A model generated the notes under the pieces. The model did not search any database. It was given only the letters and a program-made list of their open reading frames with translations, and was not told the origin of the DNA. 64,000 nt of DNA from Pseudodesulfovibrio sp. GTDB taxonomy: Bacteria > Desulfobacterota > Desulfovibrionia > Desulfovibrionales > Desulfovibrionaceae. Shown here in pieces: positions 27,115 through 36,474 of the stretch. The translations under genes and the position numbers were made by a program. Every line of letters starts with the position of its first letter. Position 1 is the first letter of the stretch. The stretch is taken from NCBI GenBank assembly GCA_016744135.1, contig JADGEX010000002.1, forward strand, positions 930,001-994,000, read 5' to 3'.

Positions 27115-29298
27115 ATGCGTGCATATGATGTGCATGAAGTCTTTCCTTCAAGCCAAAGTACGGGAAATGAAATGAATCGATCCGCTTCAATACACAGTCA
27201 AAATAAATTTACAATTTCCTTTTCACACGACATGGAGCAGGAGCTGGAAAAATCCCTGCTATTTGATGATGCGGGTAATTCTGTCGGCGATGCGAATACG
27301 ATAAAAGTAGCTACTGTCAGGCCGGGTTTCCATATGCTTGTCGCACGAACCGAGCCTAACTATATGCCCTCCTACGAGTTTGATCTTCGGAATATGCCTC
27401 TTACTTTTTCTTTTTGTTTGAGTGGAAATCTGGAAATCAATTTCATTCAGGGTCGGGGAAAACGGACCGCTCAACTCGTTAACGAACGCGGTGTCAATGC
27501 ACTTATGTGCATGGAACGATCAAAAGGCTACAGTCATTATTGTTCTGAAGACCGTATAAATGCAGTGACACTCCTTTTGCGTCGAGAAATTGTGGAAGAG
27601 TATCTGGCACAGGAAATGGGTACGATTCCAGATGACTGCCGCAAGATTTTGCGGGGTCAAGATTCGCCAATCTCTTTGTCTATGACGTCGAGAATGTATC
27701 AGGTAGCAGCCGAACCCTTTGCTCATCGTTATGAAGGGGGGATGGGGCCCGAATTTGACGGCTCTTTGAGAATATCCGGTTCTGCCAGTGGGCCGTTGGT
27801 GTCTGAAAAATTGTTTGGCGGTTTGGCCATGATGGTCAAAAAACGGGGCGGCTACATCGAAAATCTTTACTCCGACGACCGCTACAATGACGAGACCTTG
27901 TCCGGGGCACGTGGTTCCTTGGTCTGGACCCCTGTTGACAGTTTGAAAATGACTGCCGGGTTGGCCTATACTGATGTGGATGCCAAAGGTGCAGCCATTC
28001 TCCTCCCTATGAATGAGGCCGCAGCGGCTCGTTTGGGACAGAGTTATGGAGAATGGGAAACGGACATAAACGACGAAGGGTTTAACTGTGTTCAAAATTT
28101 AGCACCGAACCTTAAAATTGATTATGATGCAGGCATGGCCGACATCGTATCCGTGAGTACCTATAGAAAGTCGAAACAGGATTTTGAGTACGATTTTGAC
28201 CTCACAAATATTGCTGCCCTTATCGGGGTGAACGAAGCAACGAGTGAATCCTGGAGCCAGGAATTACGAGTGCAATCAAAGGATTATAATAACTCCCGTT
28301 TTCAATGGATGGCGGGATATTATCATAGTGCTTTCACTCGCAATCAGGCGATTGGTGTAGGTGCTTCGGGTGCTGCCATCCCCATCATGTTGGACGGTGA
28401 GCTTCGCGGGTATGGCGACGCTTTGTTTGCACAAGGTACATTCCGGATGCTTGATAAGAAGTTAGGAGTCACATTGGGCGGTCGTCAAGAGTGGACCAAC
28501 AGGCAGGTGCACGATGCTACTGGAGTGTTCTACCCAGACGCTGAGATGAATGATTCTCAGTTTTTACCTAGGTTAGCTGTGGATTATCGTTTTACGCCCG
28601 AGATCATGGCTTATGCCAGTATAGCTCAAGGATGGCGTAGTGGTGGTTTTAATCATTTAAACACCGCACCAGGGAAGCTGCGTTTTAAAAAAGAGACTTG
28701 TTGGACGTATGAATTGGGAGCAAAGACTCGGTTTCTCGAAGACCGTTTGACATTTAACACTTCAGTATATCATTCCGTGTATTCTGACTATCAGGATAGG
28801 CTTCGTACCGGAATGATGGCCTTTTATCTGGGGAATGCCAAAAAAGTTGAGATGACCGGTATGGAAATAGATATGGAAGCTCTGTTGACCGACAATCTTC
28901 AACTTCTTGCTTCTTTGGGATATGTGCATGCCGAGTATACGGACTACAAGGACGCCATAAATAATTATAGTGGCAACACAGCAGTCATGGTGCCGGATTT
29001 TGATATGAACGTGGCCTTGAAATATACGTTCTTGGATCATTACTATGTTCGCCCGGAAGTGCAGGGAGTGGGTAAGATCTATTGGGACCGCCTGAATACT
29101 AAAAGTCAAGACCCGTATTGCCTGCTAAACATGCGGGTTGGCTACGCCAAGGACGAGTGGGAGGTTTACGCTTTTGGTGAAAATCTTACCAATGAGTATA
29201 AATTTACCGACGCCGTTGACTTTTTTGCGGACGGGAATTGGTATGGTAACCCTATTACCCCCATGCGTTTTGGTTTAGGTGTCAACTTTAACATATAA
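27115..29298 (+). pseudogene. In-frame chimera: AraC-type sensor domain joined to a plug-less TonB-dependent receptor barrel
   Basis: One open frame of 727 residues joins two unrelated partial genes. Residues about 45-205 look like the N-terminal sensor half of a PchR/YbtA-like AraC regulator (FHMLVARTEPNYMPSYEF, FSFCLSGNLEINFI, NAVTLLLRREIVEEYL), but its helix-turn-helix half is absent. From about residue 212 the sequence is a TonB-dependent receptor barrel (GPLVSEKLFGGLAMMVKKR, MAYASIAQGWRSGGFNH, FGENLTNEYKF, ending PMRFGLGVNFNI). The signal peptide, TonB box and plug are missing. A deletion between a regulator gene and its neighbouring siderophore-receptor gene explains this. The product should not function as either protein. 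Confidence 0.78.
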
Positions 29299-29370
29299 CG
29301 AAACACGAGCGGGCTCGGAATAGCTGAGTGTGCTGTATAACTTCTCGTAGCTTTTTTTTATAATGATGAT

Positions 29371-29389
29371 GATTATGACTGTCATTATC
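29371..29389 (+). promoter_or_regulatory. Candidate Fur box upstream of the DUF4198 gene
   Basis: GATTATGACTGTCATTATC agrees with the 19-bp Fur consensus GATAATGATAATCATTATC at about 15 positions and lies 44 bp before the ATG at 29433. Confidence 0.65.
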
Positions 29390-29432
29390 TTCAATAATAG
29401 TACTGTAAAAACTAATAACAATTGGAGTTAAT

Positions 29433-30316
29433 ATGAAACGTATCCTGTTTTCTCTCAGTTGCTTCATGCTGTGTTCGGCAGTGAATGCCAATGCACATTC
29501 GGTCTGGATCAATAATTTCTTTTCCGATGCCCATTTCCCGCCTCATACCATGGTTTCCATTGGGTGTGGACATACCGTGCCCATGGACGACATTCCGAAT
29601 TCTCCCAATGGAAGCATCCTTCTCGACCGGTTTGAGGTGGTTGGTTTTGATCTGAAGACCGTCCAGTTACAAAAACCTTCTCCCGAGGAAAGCAAGGCCA
29701 CGCTCACCAAGGCTGATTTTGACGTGTATCCCGGTGATCTCGTCGTGCAAAAAAATGTCTTGAAGAAGGATAGCAAGCAGGGCGTCTACTAGTTGAGCGC
29801 TGTTTCTAAGCCGACCTTTTATACTCAGTACATCGATAAGAAGGGGCGGCAGCGTCTTGCACTCAAGTTCCACGATCAGGTTAAGGACATCGACAAAGTG
29901 CTTATGGCCGTCAAGTTTCAGGTTTTTGCCAAATCGTACATGACTCTTGGCAAGTGGACTCAGCCTGCAGCACTTGGTCATGGTCTTGAAATTATTCCGC
30001 TGACCGATTTGAGCGACGTGCGTGTTGGCGATCTGATTAAGTTCGAGTTTTTTTCAACGGCAAGCCAGTTACTTGTTCTGCCAAGGGCGTAAACTACATT
30101 ACGGCTCACAGCTCGTGCTTTGGCCAGAGCGAAGGGTTTTCTTTGATGTCCAACGTGATCGAAGGCAAGGCCCAGTTCCGCGTTCAGGGTTCTGGACAGT
30201 GGCAGATGGGTATCAATACCAAGGAAGATGTGACCAAGAACGGTCCTATGAAAGCCCTCTATGGCAAAGTAAATCAGGTTTACAACGCCGCAAGCCTGAC
30301 TTTCATTGTTGAGTAG
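29433..30316 (+). pseudogene. DUF4198-family periplasmic protein, broken by a nonsense codon and a frameshift
   Basis: Residues 1-119 have a signal peptide (ILFSLSCFMLCSAVNANA) and HSVWINNFF, typical of DUF4198 proteins found with metal or TonB uptake genes. An in-frame TAG at 29790-29792 interrupts the frame, which continues without a shift to about 30050. There an extra T in the run GAGTTTTTTCAACG shifts it. Removing one T restores EFFNGKPVTCSAKGVNYI and a frame that ends at TAG 30314-30316 with NAASLTFIVE. Two independent lesions indicate a pseudogene, unless the sequence contains errors. Confidence 0.8.
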
Positions 30317-30745
30317 CATCTCTTCCTCTCACAGTCGGGGGCCTCTTGCCTCCGGCTTTATTTGGGAACTGAAGATAAGGCGATTTTGGGGGCATGTTGA
30401 AATTGTTCGGCCGGGACATAATGGTCTTGGTGGGCGATACCATTCATTTCATCAATCACAGTCAGTGGAATTCGAGGGTGCGGCAACTACACGGAGAGCA
30501 ATCGGAGAACTTGTCTTTTTGTGAGGAGCGTTGCTTATGACGACCATGGTTCTACGTTGCATTTTTTCGCCTGTCTTGTTTCCGTGGTGAAGATATTTGT
30601 GTGCATGAGCTTCGTGGTTGGTTCATATTTGTTTGTCGCACTGATCATTGATTTTTTTGGCTCGTTCGAAGCCCATTGGGAAGGAAGAACAAGCGTGAGT
30701 TTGGAGGCTTTACAGTCTGGGAATTTAGGTGTAGATGCATTGAAG
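30317..30745. other. Non-coding or decayed stretch
   Basis: No complete gene is recognised. A 48-codon frame from ATG 30394 (containing GRDIMVLVGDTIHFINHSQW) faintly recalls a cupredoxin start, and an 83-codon GTG frame at 30521 has a hydrophobic stretch. Neither has a convincing ribosome site or family match, so both may be relics of lost iron-island genes. Confidence 0.35.
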
Positions 30746-30768
30746 TTGAAAATCATATTCATTTTCAA
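30746..30768 (+). promoter_or_regulatory. Candidate Fur box upstream of the TonB2 operon
   Basis: TTGAAAAT-CATATTC-ATTTTCAA is an inverted repeat with Fur-like half sites, 84 bp before the DUF3450 gene at 30853. It would place the whole TonB-energising operon under iron control. Confidence 0.6.
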
Positions 30769-30852
30769 TTAATAAAAATAGTAGCCATGCAAATTTATTT
30801 AATCGTTAAAAAAAGAGCAATTGGCTGTTCGTGTGCAGCTATGAGGTGAAAT

Positions 30853-31608
30853 ATGTTGAGAAGGATGGTGTTTTCGACAGTGGCATTGCTCGCATTGCCC
30901 GTTTGGGCCATGAGCGCCGTCACACCGGAAGAGGTTCAGTCGAATCTTGCCAAAGCGGTGGCGGTCGAAGCGAAGGCGCAGGCGTCTTATGGCAAGTGGA
31001 CGGATGCCAAGGCTGGGATAGCTGATGATATTCGCGATATGAAAGCCATGGACGAATGGCTTGAGTTTCAGTCCAACAAGTATTTGAAGTATATTGAAAA
31101 ACAGAAGTCCGTGATTGCTGAACTCGAACGGCGCAAAGAAGAGGCGCAGTTGATTCGCATGCGACTCGAGCCGTTTCTTGCAGACATTGTCGACGCTCTT
31201 GAGGATTTTGTTGAGGCTGACCTGCCGTTTTTGTCGGAAGAACGGAAGAAGCGAATTTCCTTTCTTCGGGCCTCACTTGATGATTATCGGTTGAGTTTGA
31301 GTGAAAAGTTGCGTCAGGTTTTCGAGGCTTTGCTTATCGAGACAGAGTACGGGCGGAATGTTGCCACCACGACACGTGAATTGGATTTGAATGGTTCTCC
31401 TACTCAGGTATCCGTGTTTCGTCTTGGGCGGACAGCCTTGTTTTACCAAGCTGCTGACGGCTCAGCCGCCGGTATTTGGGATAAGTCCTCCGCATCATGG
31501 GTATCTCTTGATCATGAATATGTTCGTACCTTGCGTCGTGCACGGGACATGGCGGAACGAAAACGTTCTGTTGAATTGCTCGAACTGCCTATAGGAGTCA
31601 TGCGATGA
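30853..31608 (+). CDS. DUF3450 periplasmic coiled-coil protein of a TonB2-type system
   Basis: The 251-residue protein has a signal peptide (MVFSTVALLALPVWAMS). A long coiled coil covers residues about 25-110 (YLKYIEKQKSVIAELERRKEEAQLI), and the C-terminal domain contains FRLGRTALFYQAADG. These are DUF3450 features. DUF3450 genes head TtpC-ExbB-ExbD-TonB clusters in Vibrio and Shewanella and are thought to support TonB2 energy transduction. It overlaps the next gene by 4 bp. Confidence 0.85.
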   Translation: MLRRMVFSTVALLALPVWAMSAVTPEEVQSNLAKAVAVEAKAQASYGKWTDAKAGIADDIRDMKAMDEWLEFQSNKYLKYIEKQKSVIAELERRKEEAQLIRMRLEPFLADIVDALEDFVEADLPFLSEERKKRISFLRASLDDYRLSLSEKLRQVFEALLIETEYGRNVATTTRELDLNGSPTQVSVFRLGRTALFYQAADGSAAGIWDKSSASWVSLDHEYVRTLRRARDMAERKRSVELLELPIGVMR

Positions 31609-33029
31609 GAACCTTGATGCTTACTCTTTTCACCATTGCGGCACTTGCCGTACCGGTTTGCGCTCAACAATGGCAGCAGGTGGCGCAGCAGGTGACAGCC
31701 ACGGCCAGTCAGGCTCGTGAGGATGCACGTCAGACAGAGAGGCTTATTATACATGAGCGCAAAGGGATTATGGCCGAGAAGGGCACTTTGCAAAAGTCCA
31801 TTGCCTCGAAGCAGAAACGGTTTGATGCGCTCAAAGGGCAATACGAAAACCTGCTGGAACAGGAAAGGGTGTTGCAGGATGAACTGGCCGCACAGGCTCA
31901 TGAAGTCAAGACCATTGACGGCACCATTCGAACAGCGGCCAAACAGGCTCGCGATTATTTTCATGAAAGCCTGACTACCCCCGAGTTTTCAGAGCGGGAG
32001 GCCGTGTTGGCCGAGGTGCTTCAGCCTGAGAAATTCCCCGGATTGGAAGGTATCCAGAATCTGCTCGCACTTCTTATTGATGAATTGGGTGTTTCCGGTG
32101 CAGTTGTTCGCCGAACTGGTAATTTTATCGGTGTTGATGGCAAGGACAAGACTGGTGATCTTTTGCGGGTTGGTGCTTTTACCATGGCGTACCGTCTCCC
32201 TGATGGTTCGCTCGGCTTTCTGCGTCCCGGCAGCAACGGAAGCAAGCTCGTCGCCGTGCAGGGTGATCCTGGGTGGAAGTTATCCAGTCTGATGGGTGAC
32301 TATTATGATGGAAAGAATTCCGTTTTTCCTGTGGACATCTCCAACGGTGCCGCTTTCACACGATTGGCTCAGGAACAGAAGGGCATCTACGAATGGTTGA
32401 GCGCGGGTGGACTTCTTGTGTGGCCTATCATTCTTGTGGGTGTTGTTGCTTTCGTGCTTGTGGTGGAGCGGTTTTATTCTCTGAGCAGGATTCGTGGTAA
32501 TTCTGATCGCAATATGGTTGCAATTCTGGACATGGCGAGCAAAGGTCAGTGGAAGGAATGCCGTCAGTTCTGCCGAGATCAACCCAATTATCCCACCTGT
32601 CGTATCATCGGTCACACGCTTAAGTATATCGGGAATACTCGCGAGATCATCGAGAACGCTTTTCAGGAAGGGCTTCTTCGGGAATTGCCCATGCTGGAGC
32701 GTTTCTTGCCGACCCTGAATGTGCTTGCGGCCGTTGCGCCGCTCTTGGGGCTGCTTGGTACGGTGACCGGAATGATCAACACTTTTCAGATCATCACCGT
32801 ATACGGTACCGGTGATCCGCGCATGATGTCTGGCGGAATTTCTGAGGCGCTTGTTACAACGCAGCTTGGTTTGGCCGTGGCTGTTCCCATCATGATTTTG
32901 CACCATGTGCTTGAACGGCGTGTGGATAAGATTATCGGTGATATGGAGGAGAAGGGTACTGGGTTTGCTGTGGTTCTCATGAAAAACGGCAAGATGAAGA
33001 AACGGGAGGAATTCGATGCAGCTGCATAA
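31605..33029 (+). CDS. TtpC-like protein: periplasmic coiled coil plus MotA/TolQ/ExbB domain
   Basis: The 474-residue protein starts with a signal (LFTIAALAVPVCA). A coiled coil follows to about residue 110, then a periplasmic domain that, like DUF3450, contains FTMAYRLPDGSLGFLRPG. Three membrane helices of a MotA/TolQ/ExbB channel domain complete it (SAGGLLVWPIILVGVVAF, LNVLAAVAPLLGLLGTVTGMI, ISEALVTTQLGLAVAVP). This is the architecture of TtpC, the extra ExbB-like protein required by Vibrio TonB2 systems. It overlaps the 5' end of the following exbB by 14 bp. Confidence 0.85.
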   Translation: MRTLMLTLFTIAALAVPVCAQQWQQVAQQVTATASQAREDARQTERLIIHERKGIMAEKGTLQKSIASKQKRFDALKGQYENLLEQERVLQDELAAQAHEVKTIDGTIRTAAKQARDYFHESLTTPEFSEREAVLAEVLQPEKFPGLEGIQNLLALLIDELGVSGAVVRRTGNFIGVDGKDKTGDLLRVGAFTMAYRLPDGSLGFLRPGSNGSKLVAVQGDPGWKLSSLMGDYYDGKNSVFPVDISNGAAFTRLAQEQKGIYEWLSAGGLLVWPIILVGVVAFVLVVERFYSLSRIRGNSDRNMVAILDMASKGQWKECRQFCRDQPNYPTCRIIGHTLKYIGNTREIIENAFQEGLLRELPMLERFLPTLNVLAAVAPLLGLLGTVTGMINTFQIITVYGTGDPRMMSGGISEALVTTQLGLAVAVPIMILHHVLERRVDKIIGDMEEKGTGFAVVLMKNGKMKKREEFDAAA

Positions 33030-33636
33030 TCTTGTTGAAAGAATGGCGGATTATTTTCAGGCGGGTGGAGACACCATGATTCCTTTGTTCGTGATCTCTT
33101 TGGTCATGTGGACTCTGGCCATCATCAAGGCGTCCCGCTTCTTGCGGGAACGGCGTAGGGAAAGTTCGCCAAAAAAATGCCTCCATTTGTTTCAGGGTGA
33201 GAGTAGCGTCTGCAAAGCCGGTTTGGCGCAGTGGCAGTGGGATATCTTGAATCAGTATATGGAACAGCGCTGCGAAGATCAGGAACTCAACCGTGATATG
33301 CTTGAGGCTATGCGTATGCGTCAGGAATTGAAGGTCATGCGCTATATCGGAACTATTTTGATTTTGGCAGCCATCGCACCCTTGCTCGGTTTGCTTGGTA
33401 CGGTGGCCGGCATGATTACCACGTTCGACGTTATTTCCGAATTTGGTACGGGCAATGCGCGCGCTTTGGCTTCTGGCATTTCTGAAGCTCTGGTGACAAC
33501 GCAGAGCGGGCTGGTCGTGGCTGTGCCCGGCCTGTTGCTTGGTGGTTTTCTGTTTCAGCGTGCCCAGAAATTCAAAAGTCGGATGGAATTGTTTTGCATC
33601 GGTCTGCAACAGCAGACCGATGAACCGGCACTGTAG
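33016..33636 (+). CDS. exbB: ExbB/TolQ-family proton channel protein
   Basis: The 206-residue inner-membrane protein has the ExbB topology of one N-terminal helix and two C-terminal helices. The conserved segments are LAAIAPLLGLLGTVAGMITTF and ISEALVTTQSGLVVAVPGLLL. With ExbD it uses the proton gradient to energise TonB. It is the second MotA/TolQ/ExbB-domain protein of the operon, as in TonB2 clusters. Confidence 0.92.
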   Translation: MQLHNLVERMADYFQAGGDTMIPLFVISLVMWTLAIIKASRFLRERRRESSPKKCLHLFQGESSVCKAGLAQWQWDILNQYMEQRCEDQELNRDMLEAMRMRQELKVMRYIGTILILAAIAPLLGLLGTVAGMITTFDVISEFGTGNARALASGISEALVTTQSGLVVAVPGLLLGGFLFQRAQKFKSRMELFCIGLQQQTDEPAL

Positions 33637-33644
33637 GGGGAGGA

Positions 33645-34055
33645 ATGAAAAGTATTCGTTACACCCGCGGGGCCAGATCACGTAAGAGCGATATCAATAT
33701 GACGCCGTTGATCGACATGGTGTTTATATTGCTCATTTTTTTTATCGTGACCACGAGTTTCGTACGAGAGTCCGGTGTTGAGGTTCAACGTCCTACGGCA
33801 CAGTCGGCACAGACCAAGGAGCAGGCCAATGTTTTGTTGGGACTGACCAGCGACGGGCAGATTTTTGTGGAAGGTAGGGCACTCGATATTCGATCTGTTC
33901 GAGCTTATATGGAGCGTTTTCTGGCGGAGACTCCAGATGGCTCGGTGGTTATCGTGGCTGACAAGGAGAGCATGACCGGCAATACCGTACAGGTTCTGGA
34001 TCAGTGTCGTCTGGCCGGTGTCAAGAACATCAGTATTGCGGCAAGGAAACAATGA
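33645..34055 (+). CDS. exbD: ExbD-family biopolymer transport protein
   Basis: The 136-residue protein has an N-terminal cytoplasmic tail and a single membrane helix with the essential Asp (INMTPLIDMVFILLIFFIVT). The periplasmic domain ends DQCRLAGVKNISIAARKQ. Length and motifs are standard for ExbD/TolR. The gene lies 8 bp after exbB and overlaps tonB by 4 bp. Confidence 0.93.
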   Translation: MKSIRYTRGARSRKSDINMTPLIDMVFILLIFFIVTTSFVRESGVEVQRPTAQSAQTKEQANVLLGLTSDGQIFVEGRALDIRSVRAYMERFLAETPDGSVVIVADKESMTGNTVQVLDQCRLAGVKNISIAARKQ

Positions 34056-34714
34056 TGATTGTGAGGAACAGAGGGGTCGGTGAATTTGCGGCCTCCTGCA
34101 TGTGTGCTGTTCTTGTGGCTGGGCTGATCTATATTGGCGTTTTGATGCTTAACGATGCTCCAATACCTAAGGGAATGGAAGTCGTCGAAGGGGCCATTCG
34201 CCTTGCTCAGCCGCAACATGACAAGGCGGAGCCGGAGTTGAAGCGTAAAAAACTCGATGAGGTGGAACCGCCCAAGCAGTTGCCCAAGACATTTACGGCC
34301 AAGGTGAAAAGTAGACCTGCCAAGCCTATCATGCAGGTGAATACCCCAGCATTTTTTGCTGAGATGCATCCGGGGGTGTCGGGCGGGATAGCCCTTCCCT
34401 CGGGAGATTTCGGTGGCGTTGGTTTTTCCATGGGCGAAGTGGATGATACTCCTCAGGTCATGCGGAGCGTGCCGCCGGATTATCCCTATGTTGCCAAGCG
34501 AAACAGGGTTGAAGGCGAGGTTGTTGTGCGTATGTTGGTGACGGCTGAAGGCGTGCCGCAGAACCTGACCATTCACTCCTCAACCCCGGCGGGCGTCTTT
34601 GACGAGTCTGCATTGCGGGCTGCCAAGCGGTGGCGTTTCAAGCCGGGCAGATATAAAGGGCAGAGCGTGGACACCTGGGTTCTTCTTCCTTTTGTATTCG
34701 AGTTGACGCTATGA
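34052..34714 (+). CDS. tonB: TonB-family energy transducer
   Basis: The 220-residue protein has an N-terminal membrane anchor (ASCMCAVLVAGLIYIGVLML), a charged and Pro-containing linker, and a C-terminal TonB domain (VPPDYPYVAKRNRVEGEVVVRMLV, FDESALRAAKRWRFKPG). It is shorter than classical TonB, as is usual for TonB2. Start ATG 34052 has AGGA upstream and overlaps the exbD stop (ATGA). Its natural receptor in this cluster is broken, so it may serve receptors elsewhere. Confidence 0.92.
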   Translation: MMIVRNRGVGEFAASCMCAVLVAGLIYIGVLMLNDAPIPKGMEVVEGAIRLAQPQHDKAEPELKRKKLDEVEPPKQLPKTFTAKVKSRPAKPIMQVNTPAFFAEMHPGVSGGIALPSGDFGGVGFSMGEVDDTPQVMRSVPPDYPYVAKRNRVEGEVVVRMLVTAEGVPQNLTIHSSTPAGVFDESALRAAKRWRFKPGRYKGQSVDTWVLLPFVFELTL

Positions 34715-35883
34715 TTGTAAAAAAAATTATTTTCTGCCTTCTTGCTGTCCTTTTGCTGGCGGCGGTTGCTCATGCCGCAGACCGTTTACCTCCCCTTGCT
34801 CGGCAGGCGTTGCACAAGGCGCAGGTGAACATGGATGATTCCAGATTTGAAGACGCTGCGGCTGTTTTGCGTGAATACATGGTGCAGGCCGAAGAGAGTG
34901 TGCCCGTTCAGGTTTATCTCATGCTTGGCGGCGTATATCACAAGAATCGTGACTGGAAGCGAGCATATGCAACGTTTCGCGAGGGACTGGATGCGCATCC
35001 GTCCGATTCGATGTTGACCCGAAATTGTGCTGTTTCCTGCTACGAGCTGGAGCTATATGCAGATGCTGGAAGGTTTTTCGAAAAGGCTTACAAGCTTTCG
35101 ATGCCGTCCCAGCCAGTCCTACTCTTCCATGCGGGCTCAGCTTATTATAGCGGCGAAGATTTCAAGTCGGCTACGCGTATCCTGCTCAATTTGATTTTGC
35201 AGGAAAAGAAACCTGAAAAAAATTGGGTTCGTCTTGCCATTCACGCATGTCTCGAATGCGGGCAACCGAAAAAGGCCGAGTCTGTGCTGAGGAAATTCCT
35301 TGCGAGCAATCCGGGAGAGGCTCCGTATTGGGAGTTGCTCGCCAAGTTGTATTTGGATAGTGAGCGATATGAAAAGGCGGCTAGTGCCTTGGAGATATGC
35401 TATCGGGTACGAACTCCGACCACCAAGGACCTTGAACGGCTTGCATCCTTGTATACGTATTCAAATGCACCAATGCTTGCTTCAGCCACGCTCAAGCGAG
35501 CGCACTCCGGCGTTGCGGATACAAAAAAAGGAATCAAGGTTGCCTCTTTGTATGCCAGCGCAGGCAGGATTAACGAGGCCGTGCAACACCTTGCTCGGCT
35601 TGGGTCTTCCTATGCCGTCGACCGGACTAAGGGGAATATTCTGTATAATGCCCGTCGTTTTAATGAAGCAGAAAGTGCCCTGCTGGCGGCTGTGGAACGT
35701 GATCCCAAAGCACCGGAAAGTTTGTATCTACTCGGCATGTGCGCGTGGGAAAAGCGCGATTGGAAGGGGGCCAAAGTCATATTTTCAAAGTTGGCCGGAG
35801 ACAAGTCATTTGCACGTCGAGTCAAAGCACTGCTCTCAGTGATTGATGATCTGGAGGCGACTCGAAGGGAAGCATCAATGTAG
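34711..35883 (+). CDS. TPR-repeat periplasmic protein of the TonB2 cluster
   Basis: The 390-residue protein has a signal peptide (KKIIFCLLAVLLLAAVAHA) and then tetratricopeptide repeats along its length (QVYLMLGGVYHKNRDWKRAYATFREGLDAHP, SLYLLGMCAWEKRDWKGAKVIFSKLAG). A TPR protein commonly closes DUF3450-TtpC-ExbBD-TonB operons. It probably scaffolds the complex, though its role is not established. It overlaps tonB by 4 bp and is the last intact gene of the iron region. Confidence 0.85.
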   Translation: MIVKKIIFCLLAVLLLAAVAHAADRLPPLARQALHKAQVNMDDSRFEDAAAVLREYMVQAEESVPVQVYLMLGGVYHKNRDWKRAYATFREGLDAHPSDSMLTRNCAVSCYELELYADAGRFFEKAYKLSMPSQPVLLFHAGSAYYSGEDFKSATRILLNLILQEKKPEKNWVRLAIHACLECGQPKKAESVLRKFLASNPGEAPYWELLAKLYLDSERYEKAASALEICYRVRTPTTKDLERLASLYTYSNAPMLASATLKRAHSGVADTKKGIKVASLYASAGRINEAVQHLARLGSSYAVDRTKGNILYNARRFNEAESALLAAVERDPKAPESLYLLGMCAWEKRDWKGAKVIFSKLAGDKSFARRVKALLSVIDDLEATRREASM

Positions 35884-35960
35884 CGAAGCAGGTTGTTCGC
35901 TTTACGTACTTTGCAAGAACAGGGAATCGGCTTTGTGTCGTTTGGGAGGGAGGAACGAAG

Positions 35961-36439
35961 GCTTCGAAAGCAAGAGGGAATCCGTCAGGCTGGTGCATGG
36001 ATATTACGTATATCCCCATGAAACGCGGTTTTTTGTACCTCGTGGCAATTATGGACAGGCATAGCCGAGCTGCATTGGCGTGGCGATTGTCGAATACAAT
36101 GGATACGTATTTCTGCGTGGCAGAATTGGAAGAGGCCATAAATCGCTATGGCGCGTCAGAAATATTCAATACCGAAGGCTCACAGTTTACTAGTTCACGA
36201 GAGACTCTTAGGGATGCTGGCATACGCATTTTTATGGACGGTCATGGCGGTGGATGGATAACGTCATGATCAAACGACTTTTGAAGTCTTTAAAATACGA
36301 ATGTGTTTACTTGCGGGAATTGGAGACAGGAAGTGAACTGCGAAGTGCCTTGGCCTGGCCCCGCCAAGCAGCGGAACTTGTAAAACTGTCCACCTTAAAA
36401 ACGCTCTTCAGTGGTCCAACAAAGTGGACCCATTTCTGA
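35961..36439 (+). pseudogene. IS3-family transposase (orfB) remnant
   Basis: The frame SGWCMDITYIPMKRGFLYLV and RYGASEIFNTEGSQFTSS is the DDE core of an IS3-family transposase. It shifts frame near 36255 into MDNVMIKRLLKSLKYECVYLRELETGS. The first catalytic Asp remains. The second is lost (NTDQGSQF has become NTEGSQF) and the Glu of the third motif is replaced (IERL-type to IKRL). OrfA and the start of orfB are absent. It is a dead relic next to the terminal repeat at 36383. Confidence 0.88.
36383..36430. repeat. IS3-family-like terminal inverted repeat (right relic)
   Basis: AAACTGTCCACCTTAA ... AGTGGTCCAA is the inverted counterpart of 26944-26988. It lies at the 3' end of the transposase remnant, as expected for the right end of an IS3 element. 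Confidence 0.65.
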
Positions 36440-36448
36440 TGTCGTGGG

Positions 36449-36467
36449 TAGCAATGGGGTAGCAAAA
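36449..36467. repeat. Right-end repeat of island A
   Basis: TAGCAATGGGGTAGCAAAA matches 17 of 19 bases of the 24-bp repeat of island B. It stands 7 bases before the tRNA-type terminator, the same spacing as at 47679/47687. It marks the right end of the earlier island. Confidence 0.6.
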
Positions 36468-36474
36468 GAGAAAA

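Noticed and set aside
29790-29792. In-frame TAG in the DUF4198 gene as a pyrrolysine codon
   Set aside because: The same gene also has a frameshift, no Pyl biosynthesis genes are in the window and the family is not known to use pyrrolysine. Decay is simpler.
30521-30772. 83-codon GTG frame with a hydrophobic stretch as a small membrane protein
   Set aside because: No ribosome site or family similarity, and its end runs into the Fur-like palindrome of the next operon.
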